64,000 nucleotides of DNA, from contig OX638131.1 of assembly GCA_951804985.1 (NCBI GenBank), positions 56,097,867 through 56,161,866 on the forward strand. Reading direction: 5' to 3'. Positions 33,116-43,888 of the stretch are shown one piece after another. Within the stretch, counting starts at the first letter, position 1; each line of letters opens with the position of its first letter. The DNA is from Dryomyza anilis. Lineage: Eukaryota; Arthropoda; Insecta; Diptera; Dryomyzidae. The notes under the pieces were generated by a model. It was not told the DNA's origin and did not search any database. It worked only from the letters and a program-made list of their open reading frames with translations. The position numbers were made by a program, and so were the translations under genes.

Positions 33116-34177
33116 TCAGAGTCCACATGGGCCATACAGCGTCCAGCCGAACGCAGTACTCTGAGCCACTGCCAAGCCGCCGTCGCTTGCGTAAACACCC
33201 GTCTTCAATATCATTGGGTATACATCAGCACCCAACTCCAAAACTATCCGCGCCGATGAACAGCACTTCTGATCCGCGAGGTACATGTTCTCAAATCGAC
33301 TCAGGACAGCTTCATTGACGTCGTCTGGGTATGGCTTGCGAGATAAATCTTTGGAGACTAGTGCATTGATCTCGCACTTGAATGCTTCATCAAAGCAGGA
33401 CCCCACTACCACCTTGCAGACTGTCTTGTCGTCCACCTTAGTCGTCCTCAGATGTAGCTGGTTGACCAGCTCCGGCGCAATAATCGTCACATGCCTCGTG
33501 GGATTTATAAGCGCGCGTGCAAGGTGCCACTTGTTGTTGTGATGCACCTTGACTGTGGCAGTGGAGATGGGAGTCTGCCTTGCAAACACAAGGGGAGTCT
33601 CAGTGGGTCTCGTCTCCTCGGGTCGGGTCTCTGTGGGTCGGGGGCGGCGTGAATTGCTCTGCTCCCGCTCAGTTTTGCGTAGTCGGGAGTGTCCGTGCAG
33701 ACTTGTGTGGTGTTTCGCCTGACAGATGGCACACTTCTCTCTGCTAGTGCACCGGTCAATGAGGTGTGACCGTGCCAAGCAATTCACGCAGTAGTGATAC
33801 CTCATCACTACTTCGTACTTCTCATCCAGGTTCTTCTCGCGGAACCTAAAGCACGTCGCCAGCCTATGGTCCTGACGGCAAATTCCACAAGCCACATGGT
33901 GAGTGACTTGGGAGGGTCTCGAGTGTCGTCCTGTTGGAGCGACACACTGATTGGAGGAGTTGGGGCATGTATGGGTCTTGTTACTCTTGCGCTTGATGGT
34001 GTTGTTGTTGGTGCGGTGCTTGTTTCCGCCGCTCCTGTCTCTGCCCTGCCGGGCATTCTTCCAGTTGGCTCGGGAGTCGCCACGCTTGCCGCTGGCGTTC
34101 TCTTTCACAACGCTAGAGTTGTTGGCTGCCATGGTAACTGAAATAAAGTAGGGTGTGGGTCTTGTGAATGTTACCAT
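33116..34177 (-). CDS. BEL/Pao accessory ORF3, zinc knuckles plus protease-like domain, copy A
   Basis: A 353-codon minus-strand frame downstream of integrase, where some retroelements carry env. After a basic, Asn/Arg-rich N-terminus it has CX2CX3HX4C (residues 97-109), CX2CX4HX4C (130-143) and a third CX2C...H...H (149-161), then an Arg/Pro/Thr-rich linker. Residues about 208-350 resemble the element's own DUF1758-type protease: LGADVYP and FGWTLYGPC correspond to IGCDLYP and FGWILSGP. The catalytic DSG is replaced by NPT in ALINPT, so it should be inactive. It has no signal peptide or membrane helix, so it is not env. The likely start is the second ATG at 34132 (ACCATGG), preserved in copy B and preceded by a splice-acceptor-like ctttatttcag. 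RNA-binding or assembly roles are inference. Confidence 0.72.
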   Translation of the reverse strand: MVTFTRPTPYFISVTMAANNSSVVKENASGKRGDSRANWKNARQGRDRSGGNKHRTNNNTIKRKSNKTHTCPNSSNQCVAPTGRHSRPSQVTHHVACGICRQDHRLATCFRFREKNLDEKYEVVMRYHYCVNCLARSHLIDRCTSREKCAICQAKHHTSLHGHSRLRKTEREQSNSRRPRPTETRPEETRPTETPLVFARQTPISTATVKVHHNNKWHLARALINPTRHVTIIAPELVNQLHLRTTKVDDKTVCKVVVGSCFDEAFKCEINALVSKDLSRKPYPDDVNEAVLSRFENMYLADQKCCSSARIVLELGADVYPMILKTGVYASDGGLAVAQSTAFGWTLYGPCGL

Positions 34178-34279
34178 GGCAAAATGTGGGTGGGTCTTTA
34201 GTTTGTGGGGAGCACCACAAGCTTGGTAATGAGTCTGGTGGTGGTTCCCTTAGCAGTTCGAATATCTGCTACTCGAGTT

Positions 34280-35698
34280 CTAGCGTCTGAGCCTGAATAG
34301 ACTTTCACGACTCGACCTAGACTCCAATCTTGAGGGCAGATTTTCGTGCCGAATGACAACTAGGTCATCGACTTCAATGTTTCGTTGAGGGAACTTCCAT
34401 TTAAATCTTTTGTGAAGCTCTTTAAGGTACTCATCTTTCCAGCGTTTGCAAAACTGCTGATGAAGTACCTTTAGTTTTTGCCATCTATTAATAGTGCTCA
34501 AACTGGAGTCACTTAGATCAGGCTCCGCTGGGGTCAATAATGGCGTACCAATTAAGAAATGTCCTGGGTTTAAAGGGGACAAATCTTGTGAGTTCTCACT
34601 AGAAGGGCTTAAGGGTTTGGAGTTTAAGCAACCTTCAATTCGGGTCAGCAGAGTTGCAAACTCTTCAAAGGTGAATCTTTGATTTGATGCAATCTTTTTA
34701 AAGTGGGTCTTGAAACTTTTCATACCCGCCTCCCAGAGACCTCCCATGTGCGGTGCTCCAGGTGGTATGAAATGCCAATTAAGGTCCTGGTGACTATGCG
34801 TAGATAGTACTTGGGTCTGTAGCGCTTTCATGAATTCCTGTCGATCTCTCTTCAACATTACTGATGCGCCAACGAAATCGGTGCCGTTGTCAGAGTAAAG
34901 AGCGACAGGGCATCCCCGCCTCGAAAAAAATCGAGAAAAGGCTGCTTGGGTCGAGAGGTCACTACATGGTTCGATATGTATCGCCTTAGTCGCAAAACAT
35001 ATGAACACGCAAACGTAGCCCTTGGTTATCAAACACGCACGACCAGTGTAGTTTTTGATCTCAAACGGACCAGCAAAATCTACACCAGTGTTACTGAATG
35101 GGCGAGTGAGGGTTGTGCGTTCAGGCGGTAGCGCCGCCATGATTTGGGTATGTTGCATTTTGTGATATAGTGTACAAATTTTACAATTATGTATGGTGAA
35201 GCGAATAAGAACTTTTAGTTTTGGGGCCGAAAATTCTGTTCTCAAAAGTCGAAGGACTAACTGATTTCCACCATGCAAAGTCACCTTGTGGGTCAAAAGG
35301 GTAATTAACTTAGTAAATTGGCTATGGTACGGCAACAACAGCGGGAATCGCTCGTTGTATGTTAGTGTGGGTGATTTTGCTAATCGTCCATTCGCCCGCA
35401 TAAGTCCCTTTGGGTCTAGAAAAGGGTTAAGTGTCAAAATCGAACTTTTGGGTGAGATTGGGGTCTTGAGGGTCAGTGCGTTGTATTCGTCAGCAAACAG
35501 ATTTTTTTGACAAAGCAATATGAGTCGTTCACGTACGACTTTAATTTCGCTCGCACTGATTTCGATAGTGGATTGGGTAGTACGAGATATGGGTCTACAG
35601 CCATTGAAAAATCTGAACATATAGGCTATGACTCTGAGTGCTCTTGGTAATGACGAAAATCGGGTCAAAATGTCATCCTGAATCGCGGAATCGAACAC
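34280..35698 (-). CDS. BEL/Pao integrase region of pol, copy A
   Basis: A 472-codon frame. The HHCC zinc-binding part uses His137, His142, Cys172 and Cys175. The catalytic core carries VDFAGPF (Asp207), YSDNGTDF (Asp270) and GGLWEAG (Glu323), so the D,D,E triad that joins element DNA to the genome is complete. The C-terminal part (RWQKL...RWKDEYL...PQRNIEVDDLVVI) is the BEL/Pao-type DUF5641 region. It is separated from the RNase H frame only by stops and frame breaks. The N-terminal 100 residues are the end of the Pao peptidase/RNase H connection. Confidence 0.85.
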   Translation of the reverse strand: MFDSAIQDDILTRFSSLPRALRVIAYMFRFFNGCRPISRTTQSTIEISASEIKVVRERLILLCQKNLFADEYNALTLKTPISPKSSILTLNPFLDPKGLMRANGRLAKSPTLTYNERFPLLLPYHSQFTKLITLLTHKVTLHGGNQLVLRLLRTEFSAPKLKVLIRFTIHNCKICTLYHKMQHTQIMAALPPERTTLTRPFSNTGVDFAGPFEIKNYTGRACLITKGYVCVFICFATKAIHIEPCSDLSTQAAFSRFFSRRGCPVALYSDNGTDFVGASVMLKRDRQEFMKALQTQVLSTHSHQDLNWHFIPPGAPHMGGLWEAGMKSFKTHFKKIASNQRFTFEEFATLLTRIEGCLNSKPLSPSSENSQDLSPLNPGHFLIGTPLLTPAEPDLSDSSLSTINRWQKLKVLHQQFCKRWKDEYLKELHKRFKWKFPQRNIEVDDLVVIRHENLPSRLESRSSRESLFRLRR

Positions 35699-35714
35699 TT
35701 GGACCGGTTTGGTC

Positions 35715-36131
35715 TCAAGGTTGGTTTCGATCGGGTCTCGCGATACTGGCCAATTGATTTGGTCGAGTGTTAGTCATGAGGGGCCGTGCCACCAGAGGTA
35801 ATGTTGACGAAGATCTGAGGCTGTGCATCCACGACTGGCCACATCCGCTGGGTTGTCTTGGGAATCGACGTGATGCCAATTCTCGCGAATGTCGTCCATG
35901 AACATGGATGTTTACGCTACGTACATCCAGCACTATCGTAGAGTCAGTCCAATAATGCGCTCGATAGTGAGTCACATCAAATTGTGGTAAAATCGTTTCT
36001 GCGAGATTTGCCACTAAGACTGCTCCGCAGAGTTCAAGCAGCGGAAGGGAAACAGTCTTAACTGGGGCCACTCGGGTTTTCGCCACCAAAAGGGTTGTGA
36101 CTGCCTGACAGTTTTCAAATATTACACGCAT
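35715..36131 (-). pseudogene. BEL/Pao RNase H-like region, copy A
   Basis: A 138-codon frame with VSLPLLELCGAVLVANLAE and YWTDSTIVLDVRS, the Glu and Asp-Ser signatures of BEL RNase H, which degrades RNA in RNA/DNA hybrids. The second half reads in a shifted frame relative to the first, since the family sequence expected after VRS is not continued. A break from the RT frame lies at about 36190 (TGACCTAAAT on the coding strand). Pol is therefore not continuous here. Confidence 0.65.
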
Positions 36132-36200
36132 ATATAGCGCTGCTGCATAAGCTTTTTCTGAAGCATCAGAAAAGCCATGAAATTCGATTTTTAATTTAGG

Positions 36201-37100
36201 TCAAAATTGGGTCCATCTGGGTATTTCTATTTTATTGAGGGTTGAGTAGCCGACAATGAAATTTTGCCATTTATGTAAGGTCAAGGGTTTAATGATTGCG
36301 TCCCAATCCGTTTTGTCAAGCCAAACTTGCTGCATGACTATCTTAGCCGCAACTATCACGGGTGACAACCATCCAGCAGGGTCAAAAAGTTTGGCAATAG
36401 TCGACAAAACTTGGCGCTTCGTGTAGCCAGAGTTGAGCTCTATTGGTGGAACCTGGAAAAAGAACGAATCCTTTTTAGCATACCAGCGAATTCCAAGGGT
36501 CTTCCCGCTATTGTTTTCGGACAATTTGAGCAAATCAATGTCCAGCAAATGGTCAATTGGCAGATCTTCGAGAATTTTCTGGGAGTTAGAAGTCCATTTC
36601 CGTGAAGACATACTAGCGGACTCTAGGGCAGACACGAGCTCGTCTCGTGCCTTATTCGCCTGCACCAGTCCGTGTGCACCAGCCAAAACGTCATCAACGT
36701 ACATGCTGTTACGTAATATATACGAGGCGAGGGGGTGGGTCTCGATTACATCGTCTGCCAACTTTTGAAGGGTCCTGATGGCCAAATACGGTGCACAATT
36801 AACACCAAAAGTCACCGTCTGCAACTCATAGTCCTCGATAGGGTCATCGACTGATTTTCGGAAAAGTATAAGATTTGCGTCAACGATAATCTGACGATAC
36901 ATTTTCTGTATATCAGCGTTGAACACAAACCTATACAGTCGCCATTTTAATATTAATGAGACCAAATCGAGTTGCAGTATGGGTCCTGTGTACAATATGT
37001 CGTTTAGACTTTTGCCGTTAGCTGTCACATTCGACGCGTTAAAAACAACTCTTAACTTTGTCGAGACGCTTTCTGGCTTAAACACAGCATGATGTGGCAA
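36201..37100 (-). pseudogene. BEL/Pao reverse transcriptase, copy A
   Basis: A 299-codon frame carrying the RT palm: FNADIQKMYRQI (Asp63) and SMYVDDVLAG (YVDD at 134-137), both catalytic sites kept. The upstream part is displaced into frame 37052-37402. A deletion of about 40 bp near 37122, seen by comparison with copy B at 44070, removes the linker between protease and RT and shifts the frame. The copy is not functional as a single polyprotein. Confidence 0.75.
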
Positions 37101-37766
37101 ATAATAATGGGTCGGTTGATATGACCAAGCTCTAGATACTCTAAAATAACTTGGTCATACTCAGCCTTTATCGTGGGTTTTTTCAATAGCGAAGTTTCGT
37201 TTCGCAAAAATTGAGCCATGGTTATATGTCTCGAATTCCCGAGACTATTATTCTCAACGGGTTTAAATGGGAGGGTCACAATATAACAGCCTGTAGGGTC
37301 TCGGCGCATTGTGTTTTCGAAATTACTTTCGAAAAACTTGTCTTCTTCAGACTGAACTGAAGGTTTAGGAATTTCTTCCAATTCCCAAAACTTCGTCAAC
37401 AATGGTACAAGTCACTTTGTTGTAATGAGCGGCAACCTTCTGTGGTCTTGACGTTTTGGGAATGGGGCCTGACAGAATCCAACCGAATTCTCTCTCTTGT
37501 GCTAGCAGGGTACCTAGCACATTATGATCAAGGCCTTCCTTGATAATCTGCGGATATAAATCGCATCCTATTATCATGTCCACGGGTCGTGTCAGGAAGA
37601 ACTTAGCGTCTGCTAAGTCCAGTTCACATACATTGTTCTTTAGGGTAGGGTCAATAGGGTATGTGGGCAGATCATTTGTTAGGGTCTTCAACACTAAGGC
37701 ATGCGTATGTATCCTGAAGTGCGGATTGGTGAGTGAGCTCACATGATCTGTTCGGAGTTGCAGCAA
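37052..37766 (-). pseudogene. BEL/Pao protease C-terminus and protease-RT linker, copy A
   Basis: Two overlapping frames, 37365-37766 and 37052-37402. The first has MIIGCDLYPQII and FGWILSGPIP, the C-terminal half of the BEL aspartic protease (DUF1758). The second carries the FWELEEIPK...DKFFE segment typical of the start of BEL RT. The overlap of frames near 37390 marks a frame break. Confidence 0.7.
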
Positions 37767-39321
37767 CTGACTGGTTTAAGTCAGTAACTTGTGCATCTAC
37801 TGCTTGGGTTGGCAGTCCGATTTGTCTCAATAATTGTTCGACTATAAACGTGGCTTCTGACCCGGAGTCAATAAGCGCATGTGCCACAAATGAGGCTCCT
37901 TCATGTTCGATCATGACCATTGCCGTTTCTAACAGTATTTGATTTCGGCTAGCCGCAAAGTGTGAAGAGAGTGTGGGTGTGTCAGTAGAGTCAGTGGACT
38001 GTATTTGGGTCGTGTAAACCTGATGGCACGAGCTAGTCGATTGCTTCGCTGCTTGTGCGCTTGTGGATGGGGTCGGGTCTGGGTCAGACGCACTTAAATG
38101 TAATAACGTGTTATGTTTTTCGTCACATAATCGACAAAAATATTTGCTCTTACATTCTGCAAGACAATTAAAACAGCAACCAATTCGCTTTATAATTTCT
38201 TGCCTTTCTTCAACTTTCATGGCTATAAATCTCGGGCACTCGCGAATTGTGTGGTTGGCGTTGCATATTTTACAGATGCCACCATCGCTTTCCCAACGAG
38301 ATGGCTTGGACTGAGAGGGTTTAGATTCGTACCTTTTAGGTACCGATGCAGATTGCGCTGGCTTTGGCGCCACCTTCGTATAAAAAGAATGCACCCGTTT
38401 CTCTCCCCAAGGACAGGGACCGGAGTTACCGGAAATTTTTTGTTGGTTGGTCAAAAAGGCATCTAAAGTTTTCCATGATGGAACGAATGAATTGACCTTT
38501 AGAGATTTTTCAAAGTCCTCTAGGGTATTTTTGGGGAGTCGGGTCGAGCATAGATATACCAAGATTGGGCCCCAGTTGTCTGTATCTATATGCAGCGTTT
38601 GAAGGGTCATTATGCAGTTATTGAAAGTCCGTTGCAGCTTCTTTATCGAGCTACCTGACTCAACAATAACTGGACTCAAATTAAACAGGGTCTTGAGTTG
38701 CGCATTTATTTGCATTCTTTTATTTTCATATTGATCTTGTAAATTTGTCCAAGTCATGAAAAATCCATCATTGACGAAAGGAGCATTTTTTACAATGTCC
38801 TTAGCCTCGCCGCGGGTCTTTTGGTTAAGGTGGAAAAGTTTTTCTACATTGCTCAACCTTGGGTTGTTTATATATAAGGCCGAGAACATGTCTCTAAATG
38901 TTGGCAGGAGACATAGTCTCCATAAAAAACGACAGTATCGCATGGAGGCACTTTTATGCTGGGACTGAGTACGGGTAGAGTGGTGGGTTGCGCCTCCAGC
39001 TGGGTTGAGTACTTTGGGGCCACGGTACTCATCAATGAGTCCCAATGCTCCCTAATGGACGACAAACATCTGACATACGCTTGGTATGCCCTTCTATATT
39101 TGTCTTTTAGTTTGGACTTATCCACCGTCTCAGCCTTCTGAGTCATCGGGCATTTCCCTTGCTGCCTCGTAAGCAGCTTGGGTTTTGTCCCATAGGTACA
39201 GCAGTTGCTTCTGCTGTATTTCTAGAATTGGCTGTGTAAGGTCTCTTGCCTGGGTCTCGCTATGAATTTGTTCAAATTCAATAACGTCGTTGGCAAAATG
39301 CACAAAACTCGTGAGAGACAT
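37672..39321 (-). pseudogene. BEL/Pao gag and protease N-terminus, copy A
   Basis: Gag in three overlapping frames: 39130-39321 (start, MSLTSFVHFAND), 38868-39146, and 37672-39045 (457 codons). The long frame has the DUF1759-type capsid core (FHLNQKTRGEAKDIV...WTNLQDQYENK) and knuckles CKICNANHTIREC and CCFNCLAEC. A further CRLCDEKHNTLLH follows, then the protease active site ALIDSGSEATFI. Overlap of frames at 39130-39146 and 38868-39045 reflects frameshifts. The ATG at 39321 is the natural start because the adjoining leader is non-coding. Confidence 0.75.
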
Positions 39322-39359
39322 TTTGCTTACTCAACGATACTTGGTAACTTAGGTTAAGA

Positions 39360-39838
39360 CGCTCAAATCTGTTGGGTCACGGTTGTAGGGGGTTATTAAA
39401 TAGTATGGGTTAACTATCCAAAAACCACACGTGAAATTTTTTAAAATTTGTTCAAAAATTAAAAAAAATAAATTATAAATTTTGTTTTCTTTAATTTTCA
39501 ATCTTTATTTTTGGGTCCGGGTGGGTTAATCTGGATTTTGTGGATTAAGTATCCAATATTAAAATAAATCAATATTTTGAACGTTCTTAACGGGTTAAAT
39601 TTTGACAAATACAAATTTGAGAAAATTGTATGGGTCGAAATGAGGCAATGTGGATATCCAACAAATTTAATTTTTATCTAATTATAAAAATATTTTTTTT
39701 TTTAATTTTTTATCAAAAATATTTTTTTAAAAAATTGTACGGGTCGAAATGGGTTAATGTGGATAGTGTGGGTTAAACTATCCACTAAATTTAATTTTTA
39801 TTTAATTATAAAAATTAAATTTTTTATTTGATTTAATT
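39360..39838. repeat. BEL leader with about 115-bp degenerate tandem repeats, copy A
   Basis: Untranslated stretch between LTR and gag. Three diverged units each contain gggtcgaaatgggttaatgtgg, or a variant of it, followed by AT-rich sequence, starting near 39511, 39628 and 39738. They match the better preserved array at 48196-48700. Confidence 0.65.
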
Positions 39839-40459
39839 TATTAATAGTTTTTCTTATTAAATTAAAAGTTTTCTAATTAATTAAATATTATTTGAAAAAT
39901 TCAGTACCATAAATTTAAATATTTCAATATTATTATTTTAAATGGAATAAATACTGTTGTTTTAATGGTTTCCTCCTATAATAATAAACGTGGTGTAAAA
40001 AAAACATGAAAAGAATACAAACATGTTCGTTTTGTACGTCATTCTGCGTATTTACTCAAAATGTTCGCATGTATTTTTTTGTAATAATCCACATTATTTA
40101 ACGCGATATTGGTAAGAACTCAATGTGTTTGGGTGGGAGTTCGTAATACGGCGATGGAAAAGGGCGCGGGTTAATATGTATAAATATAATAAATTGTGAA
40201 ATGTACCTTAGATTGTCTGCTGTCTTTCAACTTGTGTAGGATCGTGTGCTGAGTCCAACGTGTTGCTTCAATGTCCAACGTAGAACTCTGTTGTTTGTTG
40301 ATGTTGTATTGTTGGTAGATGTCGAATCGTTGTAGTTGGTGATTTGTTTCAGCACACTTGTATTATTGTTTATACGCGTTTAATGTAATTGGGTGGGTTT
40401 TATGTGTTTTTTTTGTGTTGAGTTTGGGAGGGAAAAAACTTTATGTTCGTCCGAGTGTG
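39839..40459 (-). repeat. BEL/Pao LTR, middle (shared between copies A and B)
   Basis: Matches the left LTR from tattaatag onward and keeps about 50 bp missing there (near 40097-40146, including tgtgtttgggtgggag). It is cut off at gtccgagtg (40459), where it is fused to ORF3 of copy B, so the TGTTTACGCG terminus is lost. It serves both as 5' LTR of copy A and remnant 3' LTR of copy B. Confidence 0.6.
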
Positions 40460-41072
40460 CAAGGTGCCACTTGTTGTTGTGATGCACCTTGACTGTGGCA
40501 GTGGAGATGGGAGTCTGCCTTGCAAACACAAGGGGAGTCTCAGTGGGTCTCGTCTCCTCGGGTCGGGTCTCTGTGGGTCGGGGGCGGCGTGAATTGCTCT
40601 GCTCCCGCTCAGTTTTGCGTAGTCGGGAGTGTCCGTGCAGACTTGTGTGGTGTTTCGCCTGACAGATGGCACACTTCTCTCTGCTAGTGCACCGGTCAAT
40701 GAGGTGTGACCGTGCCAAGCAATTCACGCAGTAGTGATACCTCATCACTACTTCGTACTTCTCATCCAGGTTCTTCTCGCGGAACCTAAAGCACGTCGCC
40801 AGCCTATGGTCCTGACGGCAAATTCCACAAGCCACATGGTGAGTGACTTGGGAGGGTCTCGAGTGTCGTCCTGTTGGAGCGACACACTGATTGGAGGAGT
40901 TGGGGCATGTATGGGTCTTGTTACTCTTGCGCTTGATGGTGTTGTTGTTGGTGCGGTGCTTGTTTCCGCCGCTCCTGTCTCTGCCCTGCCGGGCATTCTT
41001 CCAGTTGGCTCGGGAGTCGCCACGCTTGCCGCTGGCGTTCTCTTTCACAACGCTAGAGTTGTTGGCTGCCAT
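40380..41072 (-). pseudogene. BEL/Pao accessory ORF3, copy B (C-terminus deleted)
   Basis: A 230-codon frame starting at the same ATG (MAANNSS) as inferred in copy A and keeping all three zinc-knuckle motifs. The protease-like half is gone. After KWHLA the frame runs into the LTR because a deletion joins codon 219 of the copy A frame to the LTR interior, with about two bases of shared sequence at the junction. The first, upstream ATG of the copy A frame is out of frame here, supporting the second ATG as the true start. Confidence 0.7.
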
Positions 41073-41220
41073 GGTAACTGAAATAAAGTAGGGTGTGGGT
41101 CTTGTAGAATGTTACCATGGCAAAATGTGGGTGGGTCTTTAGTTTGTGGGGAGCACCACAAGCTTGGTAATGAGTCTGGTGGTGGTTCCCTTAGCAGTTC
41201 GAATATCTGCTACGCGAGTT

Positions 41221-42639
41221 CTAGCGTCTGAGCCTGAATAGACTTTCACGACTCGACCTAGACTCCAATCTTGAGGGCAGATTTTCGTGCCGAATGACAA
41301 CTAGGTCATCGACTTCAATGTTTCGTTGAGGGAACTTCCATTTAAATCTTTTGTGAAGCTCTTTAAGGTACTCATCTTTCCAGCGTTTGCAAAACTGCTG
41401 ATGAAGTACCTTTAGTTTTTGCCATCTATTAATAGTGCTCAAACTGGAGTCACTTAGATCAGGCTCCGCTGGGGTCAATAATGGCGTACCAATTAAGAAA
41501 TGTCCTGGGTTTAAAGGGGACAAATCTTGTGAGTTCTCACTAGAAGGGCTTAAGGGTCTGGAGTTTAAGCAACCTTCAATTCGGGTCAGCAGAGTTGCAA
41601 ACTCTTCAAAGGTGAATCTTTGATTTGATGCAATCTTTTTAAAGTGGGTCTTGAAACTTTTCATACCCGCCTCCCAGAGACCGCCCATGTGCGGTGCTCC
41701 AGGTGGTATGAAATGCCAATTAAGGTCCTGGTGACTATGCGTAGATAGTACTTGGGTCTGTAGCGCTTTCATGAATTCCTGTCGATCTCTCTTCAACATT
41801 ACTGATGCGCCAACGAAATCGGTGCCGTTGTCAGAGTAAAGAGCGACAGGGCATCCCCGCCTCGAAAAAAATCGAGAAAAGGCTGCTTGGGTCGAGAGGT
41901 CACTACATGGTTCGATATGTATCGCCTTAGTCGCAAAACATATGAACACGCAAACGTAGCCCTTGGTTATCAAACACGCACGACCAGTGTAGTTTTTGAC
42001 CTCAAACGGACCAGCAAAATCTACACCAGTGTTACTGAATGGGCGAGTGAGGGTTGTGCGTTCAGGCGGTAGCGCCGCCATGATTTGGGTATGTTGCATT
42101 TTGTGATATAGTGTACAAATTTTACAATTATGTATGGTGAAGCGAATAAGAACTTTTAGTTTTGGGGCCGAAAATTCTGTTCTCAAAAGTCGAAGGACTA
42201 ACTGATTTCCACCATGCAAAGTCACCTTGTGGGTCAAAAGGGTAATTAACTTAGTAAATTGGCTATGGTACGGCAACAACAGCGGGAATCGCTCGTTGTA
42301 TGTTAGTGTGGGTGATTTTGCTAATCGTCCATTCGCCCGCATAAGTCCCTTTGGGTCTAGAAAAGGGTTAAGTGTCAAAATCGAACTTTTGGGTGAGATT
42401 GGGGTCTTGAGGGTCAGTGCGTTGTATTCGTCAGCAAACAGATTTTTTTGACAAAGCAATATGAGTCGTTCACGTACAACTTTAATTTCGCTCGCACTGA
42501 TTTCGAAAGTGGATTGGGTAGTACGAGATATGGGTCTACAGCCATTGAAAAATCTGAACATGTAGGCTATGACTCTGAGTGCTCTTGGTAATGACGAAAA
42601 TCGGGTCAAAATGTCATCCTGAATCGCGGAATCGAACAC
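41221..42639 (-). CDS. BEL/Pao integrase region of pol, copy B
   Basis: A 472-codon frame almost identical to 34280-35698; I note Ile to Phe near residue 45, Ile to Val near 214 and Lys to Arg near 365. The HHCC motif and the catalytic Asp, Asp and Glu are all kept. It is the only uninterrupted pol domain of this copy. Confidence 0.85.
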   Translation of the reverse strand: MFDSAIQDDILTRFSSLPRALRVIAYMFRFFNGCRPISRTTQSTFEISASEIKVVRERLILLCQKNLFADEYNALTLKTPISPKSSILTLNPFLDPKGLMRANGRLAKSPTLTYNERFPLLLPYHSQFTKLITLLTHKVTLHGGNQLVLRLLRTEFSAPKLKVLIRFTIHNCKICTLYHKMQHTQIMAALPPERTTLTRPFSNTGVDFAGPFEVKNYTGRACLITKGYVCVFICFATKAIHIEPCSDLSTQAAFSRFFSRRGCPVALYSDNGTDFVGASVMLKRDRQEFMKALQTQVLSTHSHQDLNWHFIPPGAPHMGGLWEAGMKSFKTHFKKIASNQRFTFEEFATLLTRIEGCLNSRPLSPSSENSQDLSPLNPGHFLIGTPLLTPAEPDLSDSSLSTINRWQKLKVLHQQFCKRWKDEYLKELHKRFKWKFPQRNIEVDDLVVIRHENLPSRLESRSSRESLFRLRR

Positions 42640-42655
42640 TTGGACCGGTTTGGTC

Positions 42656-43073
42656 TCAAGGTTGGTTTCGATCGGGTCTCGCGATACTGGCCAATTGATT
42701 TGGTCGAGTGTTAGTCATGAGGGGCCGTGCCACCAGAGGTAATGTTGACGAAGATCTGAGGCTGTGCATCCACGACTGGCCACATCCGCTGGGTTGTCTT
42801 GGGAATCGACGTGATGCCAATTTTCGCGAATGTCGTCCATGAACATGGATGTTTACGCTACGTACATCCAGCACTATCGTAGAGTCAGTCCAATAATGCG
42901 CTCGATAAGTGAGTCACATCAAATTGTGGTAAAATCGTTTCTGCGAGATTTGCCACTAAGACTGCTCCGCAGAGTTCAAGCAGCGGAAGGGAAACAGTCC
43001 TAACTGGGGCCACTCGGGTTTTCGCCACCAAAAGGGTTGTGACTGCCTGACAGTTTTCAAATATTACACGCAT
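42656..43073 (-). pseudogene. BEL/Pao RNase H-like region, copy B
   Basis: Frames 42885-43073 and 42656-42874, the counterpart of 35715-36131. An extra base near 42906 (gataagtgagtc against gatagtgagtc in copy A) splits the frame just before the DST motif. Confidence 0.65.
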
Positions 43074-43142
43074 ATATAGCGCTGCTGCATAAGCTTTTTC
43101 TGAAGCATCAGAAAAGCCATGAAATTCGATTTTTAATTTAGG

Positions 43143-43868
43143 TCAAAATTGGGTCCATCTGGGTATTTCTATTTTATTGAGGGTTGAGTAGCCGACAATG
43201 AAATTTTGCCATTTATGTAAGGTCAAGGGTTTAATGATTGCGTCCCAATCCGTTTTGTCAAGCCAAACTTGCTGCATGACTATCTTAGCCGCAACTATCA
43301 CGGGTGACAACCATCCAGCATGGTCAAAAAGTTTGGCAATAGTCGACAAAACTTGGCGCTTCGTGTAGCAAGAGTTGAGCTCTATTGGTGGAACCTGGAA
43401 AAAGAACGAATCCTTTTTAGCATTCCAGCGAATTCCAAGGGTCTTCCCGCTATTGTTTTCGGACAAATTGAGCAAATCAATGTCCAGCAAATGGTCAATT
43501 GGCAGATCTTCGAGAATTTTCTGGGAGTTAGAAGTCCATTTCCGTCAAGACATACTAGCGGACTCTAGGGCAGACACGAGCTCGTCTCGTGCCTTATTCG
43601 CCTGCACCAGTCCGTGTGCACCAGCCAAAACGTCATCAACGTACATGCTGTTACGTAATATATACGAGGCGAGGGGGTGGGTCTCGATTACATCGTCTGC
43701 CAACTTTTGAAGGGTCCTGATGGCCAAATACGGTGCACAATTAACACCAAAAGTCACCGTCTGCAACTCATAGTCCTCGATAGGGTCATCGACTGATTTT
43801 CGGAAAAGTATAAGATTTGCGTCAACGATAATCTGACGATACATTTTCTGTATATCAGCGTTGAACAC
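43143..43868 (-). pseudogene. BEL/Pao reverse transcriptase, copy B
   Basis: RT in two frames, 43545-43868 (contains FNADIQKMYRQI and YVDD) and 43143-43490. A changed base at about 43546 (cgtcaagacat against cgtgaagacat) introduces a stop between them. The region just upstream (43889-43920) has a small rearrangement that repeats gagaccaaa and separates RT from the linker frame. Confidence 0.7.
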
Positions 43869-43888
43869 AAACCTATACAGTCGCCATT

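Noticed and set aside
33116..34177. ORF3 as an envelope gene
   Set aside because: No signal peptide, no membrane helix and no furin-like site. The domains are zinc knuckles and a protease-like fold.
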